Assembly: GCA_017546145.1 (NCBI GenBank) | Contig: JAFYXN010000030.1 | Location: forward strand, 1-47,873 | Direction of reading: 5' to 3' | From: Clostridia bacterium | GTDB taxonomy: Bacteria; Bacillota; Clostridia; Monoglobales; Monoglobaceae | Length of the DNA stretch: 47,873 nucleotides | Shown: positions 34,531 through 42,360 of the stretch, piece after piece | How the letters are laid out: the number at the start of each line of letters is the position of its first letter | Position numbering within the stretch: position 1 is the stretch's first letter | Position numbers and translations under genes: made by a program | Notes under the pieces: generated by a model | Told to the model about the DNA's origin: nothing | The model's database searches: none | What the model saw: the letters and a program-made list of their open reading frames with translations, nothing else

Positions 34531-34749
34531 TTAACTAGCATACGCTAATGATTTGGACTGTTCCTTTAAGAGTTCAGTAATGGTTTGAAGAAGAGGTCTG
34601 TTGCCTCCCACAAAAACATTGATTGAATAATTATTTTTGTAAGCAGCGACAGTCTCCTTATACTCCTTGGTGTCTCTGTAAGTAGCCTTTTCAGAGCTAT
34701 CAACCCATACCTCAACTGTCTTGGAACTTTCCTTAATGTTTATCTTCAT
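34531..34749 (-). CDS. Small protein upstream of the recombinase, unknown
   Basis: 72 residues, not recognised with confidence. It reads MKINIKESSKTVEVWVDSS, then YKNNYSINVFVGGNRPLLQTITELLKEQ, a compact alpha/beta protein without membrane segments or cysteines. Small conserved proteins just before serine integrases sometimes act as recombination directionality factors, but there is no motif to prove it. ATG 34749 is preferred (GGAG 8 nt upstream); a second ATG at 34755 is only 2 nt from GGAG. Confidence 0.65.
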   Translation of the reverse strand: MKINIKESSKTVEVWVDSSEKATYRDTKEYKETVAAYKNNYSINVFVGGNRPLLQTITELLKEQSKSLAYAS

Positions 34750-34873
34750 GCGCATTGCTCCTTTCGTAATAATATTTTTTCTGTATAATTAGAATTTTAT
34801 TCAAATTCAGTTAATTACCTACTTTTTATATTCTGTTTGCCGGTATATATGTTGTAAAATTTAATAATTGTCA

Positions 34874-35395
34874 TTAAATTAGGTCGTCAACTATTGCATC
34901 AATCATATTCTTCATTGTATTCATATTGCCAGATGAAAAAGTATATCTTACATAATCTTCTTCATCATCAACAGAAACTGAACCTTTGTAAGAACAAAAA
35001 TCTAAGAGAATTTCATACATAATATCACTATGTGATGGGGAAATTTCACAACTAACCACATAGCCGTATTCATTGCAATTCAAAGTATATGAGACATTTT
35101 CTTCTTCTAAAAGTGTAGCAAGATAGTCATAGGCAGTTAATTCAAAAATAGCCTTTTCTATCGCTGCTTTTTGCTCTTTTAAAGTGTTAGTTTCAGGGAG
35201 TGTTGTTGAATAATTAAAGTCAAAATAAGCTGGGTCAAGTGCTATTAAATAGGCAGGACAATCATTTATTTTGAGTAAAAACCCTTTTAAATTTCCCTTT
35301 GTCTCTACTGCAACAGCCTCTGTTCCGTGCTTTTTGCTATATACTTCAAAACATTCAACAATTTCCTTTTTTTCTGTATCAGTAAAATTTTTCAC
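34874..35395 (-). CDS. Hypothetical protein of the element
   Basis: 173-residue soluble acidic protein, function unknown. A GTG start at 35395 with TTGGAGA 7 nt upstream is chosen; an ATG at 35446 would add 17 residues with no ribosome binding site. It begins VKNFTDTEKKEIVECFEVYSK and ends DEEDYVRYTFSSGNMNTMKNMIDAIVDDLI, with predicted alternating helix and strand. Part of the minus-strand block with the methyltransferases. Confidence 0.65.
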   Translation of the reverse strand: MKNFTDTEKKEIVECFEVYSKKHGTEAVAVETKGNLKGFLLKINDCPAYLIALDPAYFDFNYSTTLPETNTLKEQKAAIEKAIFELTAYDYLATLLEEENVSYTLNCNEYGYVVSCEISPSHSDIMYEILLDFCSYKGSVSVDDEEDYVRYTFSSGNMNTMKNMIDAIVDDLI

Positions 35396-35498
35396 AATAT
35401 TTTCTCCAATCTGCCCTACGGATGCACACCGCCATAGCATTGCCATAGGGACTTTTGTAAATTTTCCTCATTATGAGCAGCGGTTTAAAAACTATTTA

Positions 35499-36065
35499 TC
35501 AATCATCATCTATGCAATTTTCAATAAATATATCTGCATTTTCTTCTGTATAGCCTATTCTTATCAAAAATTCCTTGAGCTGTGCTATTATTTTGTGAGG
35601 ATGAATATACTGTTCCTTATCAATTTCCCACATATGACAGTAAAGATTATATGCTATCTTAGAATTAACTACTGCAAACATATTAGGGTCAGTACCACAA
35701 AGTCCATACTTTGTACGTTCCATTGGTCTCAGATAATACAAATACTCAGGATGAGCAAGTATTACTTTTGCCAAATATTTTTCAAGAAAGATTGTGTTCA
35801 ACCTTGCTCCATACATAATAAGAGGCATTACAGTTAAGTGATAACATTTGCTTTTCTCAATCTGAGAAAGAACTTTTTCTGTCTTTGAAATATTTAGATT
35901 ACGGACATCTGCTTCTGAAATATTTTCATAAATCAGGTTTAAATCTTTGCCTACTCGGTCAAGTCCGAGGTCATCATATACTGCAACTGTTATATCAGCC
36001 AGTGTTTTCTTTGGTGTGTTTCTTCTGTTGTTGTAATAGTGATTAAAATTTTTATTTTTCTTCAT
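35499..36065 (-). CDS. Hypothetical protein of the element
   Basis: 188 residues, mostly helical, unknown function. It starts with a basic, asparagine-rich tail (KKNKNFNHYYNNRRNTPKK), followed by a helical body (LADITVAVYDDLGLDRVGKDLNLIYENI, LEKYLAKVILAHPEYLYYLRP) and an acidic C-terminus. The basic tail suggests nucleic-acid contact. ATG preceded by GGAGG. Same strand and block as the methyltransferases. Confidence 0.65.
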   Translation of the reverse strand: MKKNKNFNHYYNNRRNTPKKTLADITVAVYDDLGLDRVGKDLNLIYENISEADVRNLNISKTEKVLSQIEKSKCYHLTVMPLIMYGARLNTIFLEKYLAKVILAHPEYLYYLRPMERTKYGLCGTDPNMFAVVNSKIAYNLYCHMWEIDKEQYIHPHKIIAQLKEFLIRIGYTEENADIFIENCIDDD

Positions 36066-36082
36066 AATTTCCTCCGAATCTA

Positions 36083-36147
36083 CTCAGCGATGCTGAGTTT
36101 TACATATATTTTTTATTATTACAGCGGCTTTTGGGCAGATGCCGCTG
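36083..36147 (-). promoter_or_regulatory. Two hairpins between the winged-helix gene and the next gene
   Basis: CTCAGC (36083-36088) with GCTGAG (36092-36097), and CAGCGGC (36122-36128) with GCCGCTG (36141-36147). No T-run follows on the minus strand, so RNA processing or attenuation is more likely than full termination. Confidence 0.45.
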
Positions 36148-36162
36148 AACTGCATATGCTTT

Positions 36163-36438
36163 TTACTGATTATCAAGGCGAGTTAATACACCTTTACCCC
36201 TTGGGGTAAGAGCATATCTTCTAACCTTGCCAGCACGAGGTTGAATATAACCTGCATGTGTGAGTGCTACAATCATTCTTGAAACCTCTCTACGAGGACA
36301 ACCTAAATATTCACCCATTTCCTCTTGTGAAAGGGGACAAAAATTCTGATTGAATGCAGGACCTAATGTATTGGTATCAATAACTCTAAGCACCTGAATT
36401 TCCCCTCTGTTTAATCTTCTGAAATTTGTATTTGCCAT
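36163..36438 (-). CDS. Winged-helix DNA-binding protein (MarR-like)
   Basis: 91-residue regulator. The helix-turn-helix reads LSQEEMGEYLGCPRREVSRMIVALTHAGYIQ and the wing RAGKVRRYALTPRGKGVLTRL; MarR/ArsR-like folds share this layout. No ligand cysteines. It lies 19 bp downstream of the cytosine methyltransferase gene and may control the methylase block. ATG preceded by AAGGAGG. Confidence 0.82.
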   Translation of the reverse strand: MANTNFRRLNRGEIQVLRVIDTNTLGPAFNQNFCPLSQEEMGEYLGCPRREVSRMIVALTHAGYIQPRAGKVRRYALTPRGKGVLTRLDNQ

Positions 36439-36457
36439 ATCTAAATTCCTCCTTGTA

Positions 36458-37600
36458 TTATAAATTGATTTCCGAATATAATATATCTAGACTTCTCTCG
36501 AAAGCCCCCACGCCCTGGAAAAGGCTTAAAAGGTACATATCTTCAAACAAATAAGGCATTTTCTTGAAAAGTTCCCACCATACAGCAACTAACATTTCAA
36601 TGCAAATGCTGTTGCCGGTTTGATGGTTAAGTTGAGTTTTACTGTTGATTTTAGAGACTTTTTCATAGTCTTCTGCTGTAAAACCAGTTGCCAACCAGCG
36701 CTCTTTTGGTGTGAGCTTCTTTATATAATATCTGTCATTGCCATCAGCATCCTTATAAACCTGCCTTACTATGCAGGTAGAGTTAGAAGCTCTTAGGGTT
36801 GGTATCTTTTTTAAACCAATCACATGGTCTGCCCACCCACTCTTGCAAGGCAGTTTCAGAGTTTCAGCATCAGATGTTATAATTTCATCAATATGCTTTT
36901 CAATAGCTGTTCTTACATAAGGTGAAATGCTTGAATCTATTACAACTTTTGCATCTGTATCAGCAAAAACAGATGAAGGGTCTTCTAATATAGTTTGCAA
37001 GTCCCTTGTAATTCCATAAGGTTCAGGGAATTCAAAGCCTGCATCTACATCTGCTCTTACACAAACCCATATAACTCTTCTTCTGTTTTGAACAGAACCA
37101 TAATCACGGGCATTAAGAACCTTCCAGTAAAGGTTATAACCAAAACTTTTGATTTTGGTATTTATCTTATCAAAATCTGCTCTGAATTTCTTTGATGTAG
37201 CGAAATTTGCCACATTCTCCAAAATTACAAGCTCTGGTTTGATGTTTTTAATTGCCTCAAGCACATAACTAACTAATGAGCTTGGAGTTTCTTCAATATC
37301 TGAACTGCCACAGACTGGGCAAACACCAATAACATCTGCATCCAAAGGTGAAAATGAGTGCCCACACTCTGGGTTTCTGCAATAATTGGTAATTCCAGAT
37401 TTTTTTCCTATTGAACTAGTGCTTTGGCAAGGAAAACCTGCTACAATGCAAGTAACCTTGCTTAAATCTTCTCTTAAAACATTTCTTACATCCCACATAT
37501 TGAGAGCATCTTCTATACCCAGAAGGGCTTGTGTAGATGCAAATGCTTTGTGGTCTATTTCAGCACATCTCTCAATGCGCTTGTTATATAATTTTTTCAT
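36458..37600 (-). CDS. Circularly permuted cytosine-C5 DNA methyltransferase
   Basis: 380 residues of the m5C methyltransferase family with the motifs in an unusual order. The protein starts at motif II (CAEID, acidic E14/D16). Then come catalytic motif IV GFPCQS (Cys58), motif VI LENV (128-130), motif VIII QNRRRVIW (171-178), a target-recognition region, PTLRAS, motif IX-like LTPKERWLATGF and motif X GNSICIEMLVA (329-339). Only at the very C-terminus comes motif I LLSLFQGVGAFERSLDIL (357-374), which normally opens such enzymes. Joining the C-terminus to the N-terminus gives a canonical sequence. A four-cysteine insert (C74, C79, C94, C97) looks like a zinc ribbon. AAGGAGAG before the ATG confirms the start. 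No restriction nuclease is adjacent. Confidence 0.9.
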   Translation of the reverse strand: MKKLYNKRIERCAEIDHKAFASTQALLGIEDALNMWDVRNVLREDLSKVTCIVAGFPCQSTSSIGKKSGITNYCRNPECGHSFSPLDADVIGVCPVCGSSDIEETPSSLVSYVLEAIKNIKPELVILENVANFATSKKFRADFDKINTKIKSFGYNLYWKVLNARDYGSVQNRRRVIWVCVRADVDAGFEFPEPYGITRDLQTILEDPSSVFADTDAKVVIDSSISPYVRTAIEKHIDEIITSDAETLKLPCKSGWADHVIGLKKIPTLRASNSTCIVRQVYKDADGNDRYYIKKLTPKERWLATGFTAEDYEKVSKINSKTQLNHQTGNSICIEMLVAVWWELFKKMPYLFEDMYLLSLFQGVGAFERSLDILYSEINL

Positions 37601-37654
37601 TTGAATCTCTCCTTAAAAATAAGTAATTTTTATAAATCAACAAATTTTCAAGAA

Positions 37655-37754
37655 GATAGCGCTATCCTAACGGAGTATAATCAATCTAGAATCATATACT
37701 CCGTCTCTTGTTGGTACTGCCATATATGACTACATTTGTACAGGATGTAGTCAT
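37655..37754. promoter_or_regulatory. Hairpin array between the two methyltransferase genes
   Basis: Three perfect structures in 100 bp: palindrome GATAGCGCTATC (37655-37666), CGGAGTATA (37671-37679) with TATACTCCG (37695-37703), and ATGACTACAT (37726-37735) with ATGTAGTCAT (37745-37754). They may be operators, attenuators or a small structured RNA; no known family is recognised. Confidence 0.5.
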
Positions 37755-37807
37755 ATTGATAGGTCAGAACCATAGGGTTTTGATAGCGAGGTTCACCCTA
37801 AACTCAT

Positions 37808-39220
37808 TTATTCTTGGAAGGTGAGCACCTTGTTCATATCGAAGGCTTCACCTCCTTTCAATGCCTTTGCTTTGCTGATTCTTTCAGCGCAGCATAATAA
37901 TTCTTCTTTATCTTGAACTGCACAAAGGAACTTTCTGTCAGTTCTTGTGCAGATTTCAGCAACTAAACCACCACCTGTTAAAGCAAGCACTGTATCGCCA
38001 ATCTGAGTGCAATTAAGCACCATATTCCTCATAACCATATAAGGAATATTATCTTCATAACTGCCTACACTTTGCTCTACAAGTACCTTTTTTGCCTTTT
38101 TAGACTTTGGTTGGAAAGGCATACCATCATCCACATAAAAGTGTCTGCTGGTATGATATGTCCCATAGAAGATCTTTCCAGGTTTTCTCAGATGTACCAT
38201 TGCCATAGTCTTTTCTCCATAGGAATATACAATATCAAAGATGAACCCCTGACGGGCATATCTCATACTTACATCTATGATGTTCTTCTCTTCGACCCAT
38301 ATATTGACACAGGGGAAGGTCATCTTGGAGATAACTGAATCTATATATGTATAAGGAACACCTGCAAAAACAGTAGAATCTACAAAAGCAATATCGAATT
38401 CGTCTTTTTCAACTGTTTCAAGAATTTCTTCTGCATTGCCGAGGGCAACAGAACCACAAAGTTCATCATGTGCAAGTTCTTCAATGCCGAGTTCTTCCAT
38501 GGTTTCAAAAATTCTCTGTTCTGAAACCTTAGCGTATTCCTCTTCCAATTCACAACCAATAAAGTCCCTGCCACACATTAAAGCACTAACACCGGTTGAG
38601 TTTGTTCCACAAAAAGGGTCAAGAATAAGGTCGCCAGGTTCAGAAACTTTTTCAATCAATTTAGTCATAATTTCAACTGGTTTAATAGTTCCATGACCGT
38701 ATTTTTTCTTCAATTTTGTATATTTGGGACTGATAAAATGTTCAGGAGTAGTATCTACTTCATCAAGAAGACTTTTATCGACAACCTGAACCATATACTC
38801 AGTATCACAAAGCATAGTTCCCTTAGCACAGAGGGGGTTTGTCTTCTGCCAAGTGTGAAGAATGATTTCCACATTGTCATACTGCTGAAAAAAGGAAATG
38901 TAGAAATCTAACTGTGCCGCACTGCAAAAGAAAATTCCATTGATTTTCTCACATATGCGAACTATTTCCTTTAATACATCAACAGAAAAGCCCTCACAGA
39001 ATGATGCTATACCCTGTATATAGTCGGTATGGGCATAACATCCGGTGTTCTTGCCTTTTCTTGTATGTAATACATAAGGTCCGTCCATTACCACAGCTTT
39101 GACGCTGCCGGTAGGGATAAATTTCAATATTTTCTGACAATCGCCTTGATACACTTTGTTTTTGAGTATCTTTGCCGCCTTTTTTAAATTCTTAACTAAA
39201 ATTTTCTTAAATGATTTCAT
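37808..39220 (-). CDS. Tandem DNA methyltransferase fusion, second half degenerate
   Basis: 470 residues. Residues 20-245 are a beta-class amino-methyltransferase (N6-adenine or N4-cytosine): motif IV is DGPY (46-49, usual DPPY), followed by GTIKPVEIMTKLI (KP at 180-181) and SAM-binding motif I DPFCGTNSTG (201-210). Residues 255-455 repeat the same plan: GNAEEILETVEKDEFDIAFVD parallels GDCQKILKFIPTGSVKAVVMD, but motif IV is DSTV; IPYMVMRNMVLNCTQIGD parallels the KP helix, and motif I has decayed to ALTGGGLVAE. Thus an active-looking domain is fused to a pseudo-methyltransferase. ATG 39220 has GGAAAGG 9 nt upstream; the ATG at 39229 abuts that site. First gene of the minus-strand block. Confidence 0.85.
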   Translation of the reverse strand: MKSFKKILVKNLKKAAKILKNKVYQGDCQKILKFIPTGSVKAVVMDGPYVLHTRKGKNTGCYAHTDYIQGIASFCEGFSVDVLKEIVRICEKINGIFFCSAAQLDFYISFFQQYDNVEIILHTWQKTNPLCAKGTMLCDTEYMVQVVDKSLLDEVDTTPEHFISPKYTKLKKKYGHGTIKPVEIMTKLIEKVSEPGDLILDPFCGTNSTGVSALMCGRDFIGCELEEEYAKVSEQRIFETMEELGIEELAHDELCGSVALGNAEEILETVEKDEFDIAFVDSTVFAGVPYTYIDSVISKMTFPCVNIWVEEKNIIDVSMRYARQGFIFDIVYSYGEKTMAMVHLRKPGKIFYGTYHTSRHFYVDDGMPFQPKSKKAKKVLVEQSVGSYEDNIPYMVMRNMVLNCTQIGDTVLALTGGGLVAEICTRTDRKFLCAVQDKEELLCCAERISKAKALKGGEAFDMNKVLTFQE

Positions 39221-39229
39221 TTCAATCAT

Positions 39230-39591
39230 CCTTTCCGTAAAATATTTTGCCGCAAGATTTCGTGGTATCTCTTGCTGACATTTTTGATAATAACATGCCG
39301 ACTACCTATCAGTCAGTTACCAGTTCAAGCCCTTTGTTCATCGTCATAAAGTAAGCATTTTGCTGCTTAAACTATTGATTTTACGAACTTTTTACTGGTT
39401 TTTATAGCAAAATAAAAAAGTGAACCTTTGCACAAAACTTGTACTATGTTCACTCTAATATTGATTTTTGAGGGCATTTATGGTAAAATTGAAAAAAGGA
39501 GTGAACAAATCTCAAAAAAATTTTTTAAAATTAATTTGAAATTTGTTGTGAATTTTTTTCAAAATACCATTGACAAGGAGGTTAACATCTT
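39230..39591. promoter_or_regulatory. Divergent control region with AGTGAAC boxes
   Basis: Plus promoter TTGATT (39461-39466) and TAAAAT (39484-39489), 17-bp spacer, drives the 453-residue gene. The box AGTGAAC occurs at 39419-39425, inverted at 39448-39454 (GTTCACT) and again direct at 39500-39506, so it flanks the promoter on both sides. A 6-bp hairpin (GCAAGA/TCTTGC) lies near 39253. A minus promoter for the methyltransferase block is expected here, but no convincing one was found. Confidence 0.6.
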
Positions 39592-40953
39592 ATGAATGCA
39601 AAGTACCCAGTCACGAAAAACTTATCAGATTATGCAATCAGTCTCCGTAAGGAGTGTTTAAAATACAATCTTGAAGACTTTGCCGATGTCATGGGGCATT
39701 CTTCAAAAACCTGGGCGTTTAATCTTGAAACAAGAAAGTTGAAAGAAATTGCTATTGAAGATATCTGGCAACTCTTTTTAGTAAAATATAACTATAACCG
39801 CTTTATAAACAAGAAAGACCAACTGAGGGGAATTGTTGAAGATGCAATTGAAAGAGGTTATGTAAGAAAGACTACTTTTGAAAAGATGTTTGACAAAAAA
39901 ATCCCAACCGCTATATTTAAGGGACAACCGTTAAAAGTGCCGGAAGGTTACAGTAGAGGTGGGTATGGTGCAGAATGCGATGTTCTTTTCTCAGAAGATA
40001 AGTTCCCCGAAGAAGAAAGATACTTATATACAGAATTCATAAATAGATACGAATTAGAAAAAAATCAGTTGGCAGAGGTTGAAAATTTTATTCTTGACGA
40101 AATTAACGAAATAAAAAAAGACCGTGGGGAATCCCTCAAATATGATTACTGGTTATATGCAATGGAGTTAATGGTAAAGGATGTTGAAATAAAACCGACA
40201 TTGTGGGAAAGAATCAAGTTTATCTGCTTTGATGACGAGTATATGCGACGGAATACCGAGTTTAAGTGGCGTCATATATATTCTCTTCTAAATGAAAATT
40301 GCTCCTTGACGGATGCAAATTACTATGCAACGCCGAATGTAGTATATTTTGACAATCAGAAACAACCTATGTCAGATGAGAATCTTCCGTCTTTTAACAT
40401 TCGGTATGATATTAAGAGAATGCAGACAACCGGAGAAGATGAAACAGATTATTTTGAATTGAAACTGGAAAGCGGTGTTGGTGGTAAAATCAAATTCATC
40501 GACCTTTTTATGATTCTTCACCGCAAGAACTATCTTGAAAGTATAAACAAGGACAAGCAGGTAATTTTTAGAAAAACCTGCATTGAGCTTCTTGACTATA
40601 TTAAAGCTGAAGACATTCCGTTTTTAAAACTAAACCTTTTTCCTGTTCCGACTCTTGAAGATAAACCTCTGGACCTTGAAATACTGGAATTAATGCATAA
40701 AGTTAATGAATTTTATATAGAACCAGAATCAGATAACCCAGAAAGCAAAACTATTAAAATCAAGGAAAAATATAAAGACAATAAAGAATTGATGCAGTTC
40801 AGAGACAATATCGCTGCATGTACAGAAAGATTTATAAATGTTATCTCCATAGATTTCTCGTTTATAAACAAATTGCCAATGTCAAAAGACAAACTGTTAA
40901 GGGATGAGCTTGACGAGGTTGTAAAGAATTTTAAAAAGAAAAATCTGAGATAA
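39592..40953 (+). CDS. Large HTH-like protein of the element, unknown
   Basis: 453 residues. The N-terminal 60 residues resemble a degenerate XRE/phage-type helix-turn-helix (YAISLRKECLKYNLEDFADVMGHSSKTWAFNLETRKLKEIAIED). The rest (including ESLKYDYWLYAMELMV, a beta-rich DETDYFELKLESGVGGK and a helical end) matches nothing that I recognise; no membrane segment. Start ATG with AAGGAGG 10 nt upstream. It is divergent from the methyltransferase block and may be a master regulator that binds the AGTGAAC boxes, which is inference. Confidence 0.7.
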   Translation: MNAKYPVTKNLSDYAISLRKECLKYNLEDFADVMGHSSKTWAFNLETRKLKEIAIEDIWQLFLVKYNYNRFINKKDQLRGIVEDAIERGYVRKTTFEKMFDKKIPTAIFKGQPLKVPEGYSRGGYGAECDVLFSEDKFPEEERYLYTEFINRYELEKNQLAEVENFILDEINEIKKDRGESLKYDYWLYAMELMVKDVEIKPTLWERIKFICFDDEYMRRNTEFKWRHIYSLLNENCSLTDANYYATPNVVYFDNQKQPMSDENLPSFNIRYDIKRMQTTGEDETDYFELKLESGVGGKIKFIDLFMILHRKNYLESINKDKQVIFRKTCIELLDYIKAEDIPFLKLNLFPVPTLEDKPLDLEILELMHKVNEFYIEPESDNPESKTIKIKEKYKDNKELMQFRDNIAACTERFINVISIDFSFINKLPMSKDKLLRDELDEVVKNFKKKNLR

Positions 40954-40962
40954 AGGGAAAAC

Positions 40963-41017
40963 CGCCTCCTTCTATAAATGATGAATCATCATATTATGGA
41001 AAGTGAGGCGATTTTTT
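40963..41017 (+). promoter_or_regulatory. Hairpin that covers the ribosome binding site of the next gene
   Basis: CGCCTC (40963-40968) pairs with GAGGCG (41005-41010), extended by CTT/AAG with one bulge; an inner ATGATG/CATCAT stem sits in the loop, and TTTTTT follows at 41012-41017. The right arm contains the GTGAGG that serves ATG 41018. It can act as terminator of the upstream gene or as a translation switch. Confidence 0.55.
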
Positions 41018-41356
41018 ATGAAAACAAATATTAACTTGAATGTTCTGTTCCCTTTAAATATGGAAAATAACATTCACGAATTTGAGTTTTTCACCAAATT
41101 CGGGCAACCAACTGATAATATTGATATTTCTATCTATGTTGTTCCCAGGTATTCAATCGACGAACAAAAAATCAGAAATATTAAAACAACTTATCTGTTG
41201 GACAGAGTAATTGAATCTGGTGAAATTTTCGGTATTCTAGGCATTTTAAAAGAATTGCAGAATACTGTGAATGATTTTTCATCTACGTCAGAAGAGCTCA
41301 GCAGAAAATACTATGATGCTATTCATAATTATTTTCATGTCTTTGGCGTTAAGTAG
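41018..41356 (+). CDS. Hypothetical protein of the element
   Basis: 112-residue soluble protein, not recognised: KTNINLNVLFPLNMENNIHEFEF, later YDAIHNYFHVFGVK. Predicted alpha/beta. ATG 41018 with GTGAGG 9 nt upstream is chosen over an in-frame GTG at 41003 that is part of that site. It follows the HTH-like gene in the same direction, behind a terminator-like hairpin. Confidence 0.6.
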   Translation: MKTNINLNVLFPLNMENNIHEFEFFTKFGQPTDNIDISIYVVPRYSIDEQKIRNIKTTYLLDRVIESGEIFGILGILKELQNTVNDFSSTSEELSRKYYDAIHNYFHVFGVK

Positions 41357-41375
41357 AAGATTCTGAAAAATTAAC

Positions 41376-41401
41376 GGAGCACCCCAACCAAGGGATGCTC
41401 C
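41376..41401. terminator. Bidirectional terminator
   Basis: GGAGCA-C-CCC pairs with GGG-A-TGCTCC, followed by TTTTT on the plus strand; it separates two convergent genes. Confidence 0.75.
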
Positions 41402-41407
41402 ATCTTT

Positions 41408-41599
41408 TTATGCCGCAAAGAACGGTATAATATGTTCATTTATAAAATTTATTATCGGTCTCAGATACATATAGTTGAAAAATTCAATGTTATTCACAGA
41501 TTGAACTATGAAATATATTCCCACCGCAAATATCAGTATGTCTCCGATAACCCATAGGTCTTTTTTTATCTGTTTTATAGCAAATTTAATTTCACCCAT
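41408..41599 (-). CDS. Small single-span membrane protein
   Basis: 63 residues with one clear transmembrane helix (about 17-35, WVIGDILIFAVGIYFIVQ) after a basic N-terminus (KFAIKQIKKD), and a second, weaker hydrophobic end (IIPFFAA). Start ATG follows AAGGAGATGAGG. Function unknown; small membrane proteins in mobile elements can be toxins or holin-like, but nothing proves that here. Confidence 0.65.
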   Translation of the reverse strand: MGEIKFAIKQIKKDLWVIGDILIFAVGIYFIVQSVNNIEFFNYMYLRPIINFINEHIIPFFAA

Positions 41600-41732
41600 C
41601 GCCTCATCTCCTTTTTTTCTTCATTATACCGCAGAAATATAAATTTGTCAGCCCTTTTGCTCCGGTTCATCATGTTAAAGCAAAAAAATAGCACCTATGA
41701 AATCTTTTCAGAATTCACAGATGCTATAATTC

Positions 41733-42011
41733 TTATTTGAACAAGTCGCTATGAGTACCGGTTCTGTATAAGGTTAAAACCAAAACGCTCTCAGTTATCT
41801 TATAAACCAATAGCCAGTCGGGTTCAACATGACATTCTCTGTACCCGCTATAATCTCCTCTTAACGGATGGTCGAAACAAGATTCCGGCAGCGTTTCACC
41901 ATTTGCCAAAAGGGTAATGATTTCCTGTAATTTTTTTATATCACAATTTCTTTTAAGCGCCAGCTTAAAGTCTTTTTTAAATTGTGAGGTCTTCTGTATT
42001 TCGTATTTCAT
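41733..42011 (-). CDS. YafQ-family mRNA interferase toxin
   Basis: 92-residue type II toxin of the RelE/YafQ fold that cleaves mRNA on the ribosome. Catalytic residues match E. coli YafQ by position: His48 (DHPLRGDY), His61 (ECHVEPDW), Asp65 and His87 (GTHSDLF) with Phe91. It starts 1 bp after the antitoxin stop. Probably neutralised by the DinJ-like protein. Confidence 0.92.
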   Translation of the reverse strand: MKYEIQKTSQFKKDFKLALKRNCDIKKLQEIITLLANGETLPESCFDHPLRGDYSGYRECHVEPDWLLVYKITESVLVLTLYRTGTHSDLFK

Positions 42012-42284
42012 TTAATTCATCAAGTCCTCAAACAATGCTTCAACACTGGAATAACGGGGAGATGCCGGATCTTTTAACATTTTGTCTCCCTCTTCAAATG
42101 CCGCAATGGTTGTAGCGTTGGGAACATCCAGACTTAATTCAAAAGGCATACCGTTGTGGAGCAGTGATTGTCTGAAAAAAACATTGACCGCAGTAGTCAA
42201 GTCCATTCCCAATGCTGCGTATAAATTCTTTACCTGGTCTTTAATTTCTTTATCGGTTCTGATAGTAATGCTTGTGTTCTGCAT
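42012..42284 (-). CDS. DinJ/RelB-family antitoxin
   Basis: 90-residue antitoxin. The N-terminal ribbon-helix-helix (TSITIRTDKEIKDQVKNLYAALGMDLTTAVNVFFRQ) binds the operator upstream, and the acidic C-terminal tail (DPASPRYSSVEALFEDLMN) wraps the toxin. ATG 42284 with AAAGGAG 8 nt upstream is used rather than TTG 42290. Autoregulation is expected through the palindrome at 42333-42360. Confidence 0.92.
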   Translation of the reverse strand: MQNTSITIRTDKEIKDQVKNLYAALGMDLTTAVNVFFRQSLLHNGMPFELSLDVPNATTIAAFEEGDKMLKDPASPRYSSVEALFEDLMN

Positions 42285-42318
42285 ACTCAATTCTCCTTTC
42301 TGTCATTGCTACACTTAT

Positions 42319-42360
42319 ATTATATTCAATTTCTTGTCTGTTGTCAATACAACAGACAAG
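42319..42360 (-). promoter_or_regulatory. Promoter and palindromic operator of the dinJ-yafQ operon
   Basis: Perfect 11-bp inverted repeat CTTGTCTGTTG (42333-42343) / CAACAGACAAG (42350-42360). On the minus strand TTGACA (42347-42342) lies in its centre and TATAAT (42324-42319) follows after 17 bp, so the repressor would cover the -35 box. Confidence 0.88.

Noticed and set aside
34874..36065. Search for a restriction endonuclease partner of the methyltransferases
   Set aside because: Neither unknown protein shows a PD-ExK, HNH or GIY-YIG pattern that I can recognise; calling one a nuclease would be unsupported.
36458..37600. The cytosine methyltransferase as a broken gene that lost its N-terminus
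   Set aside because: Motif I is present at the C-terminus, the start has a good ribosome binding site, and the permuted joint gives the canonical order, so loss is less likely than permutation.
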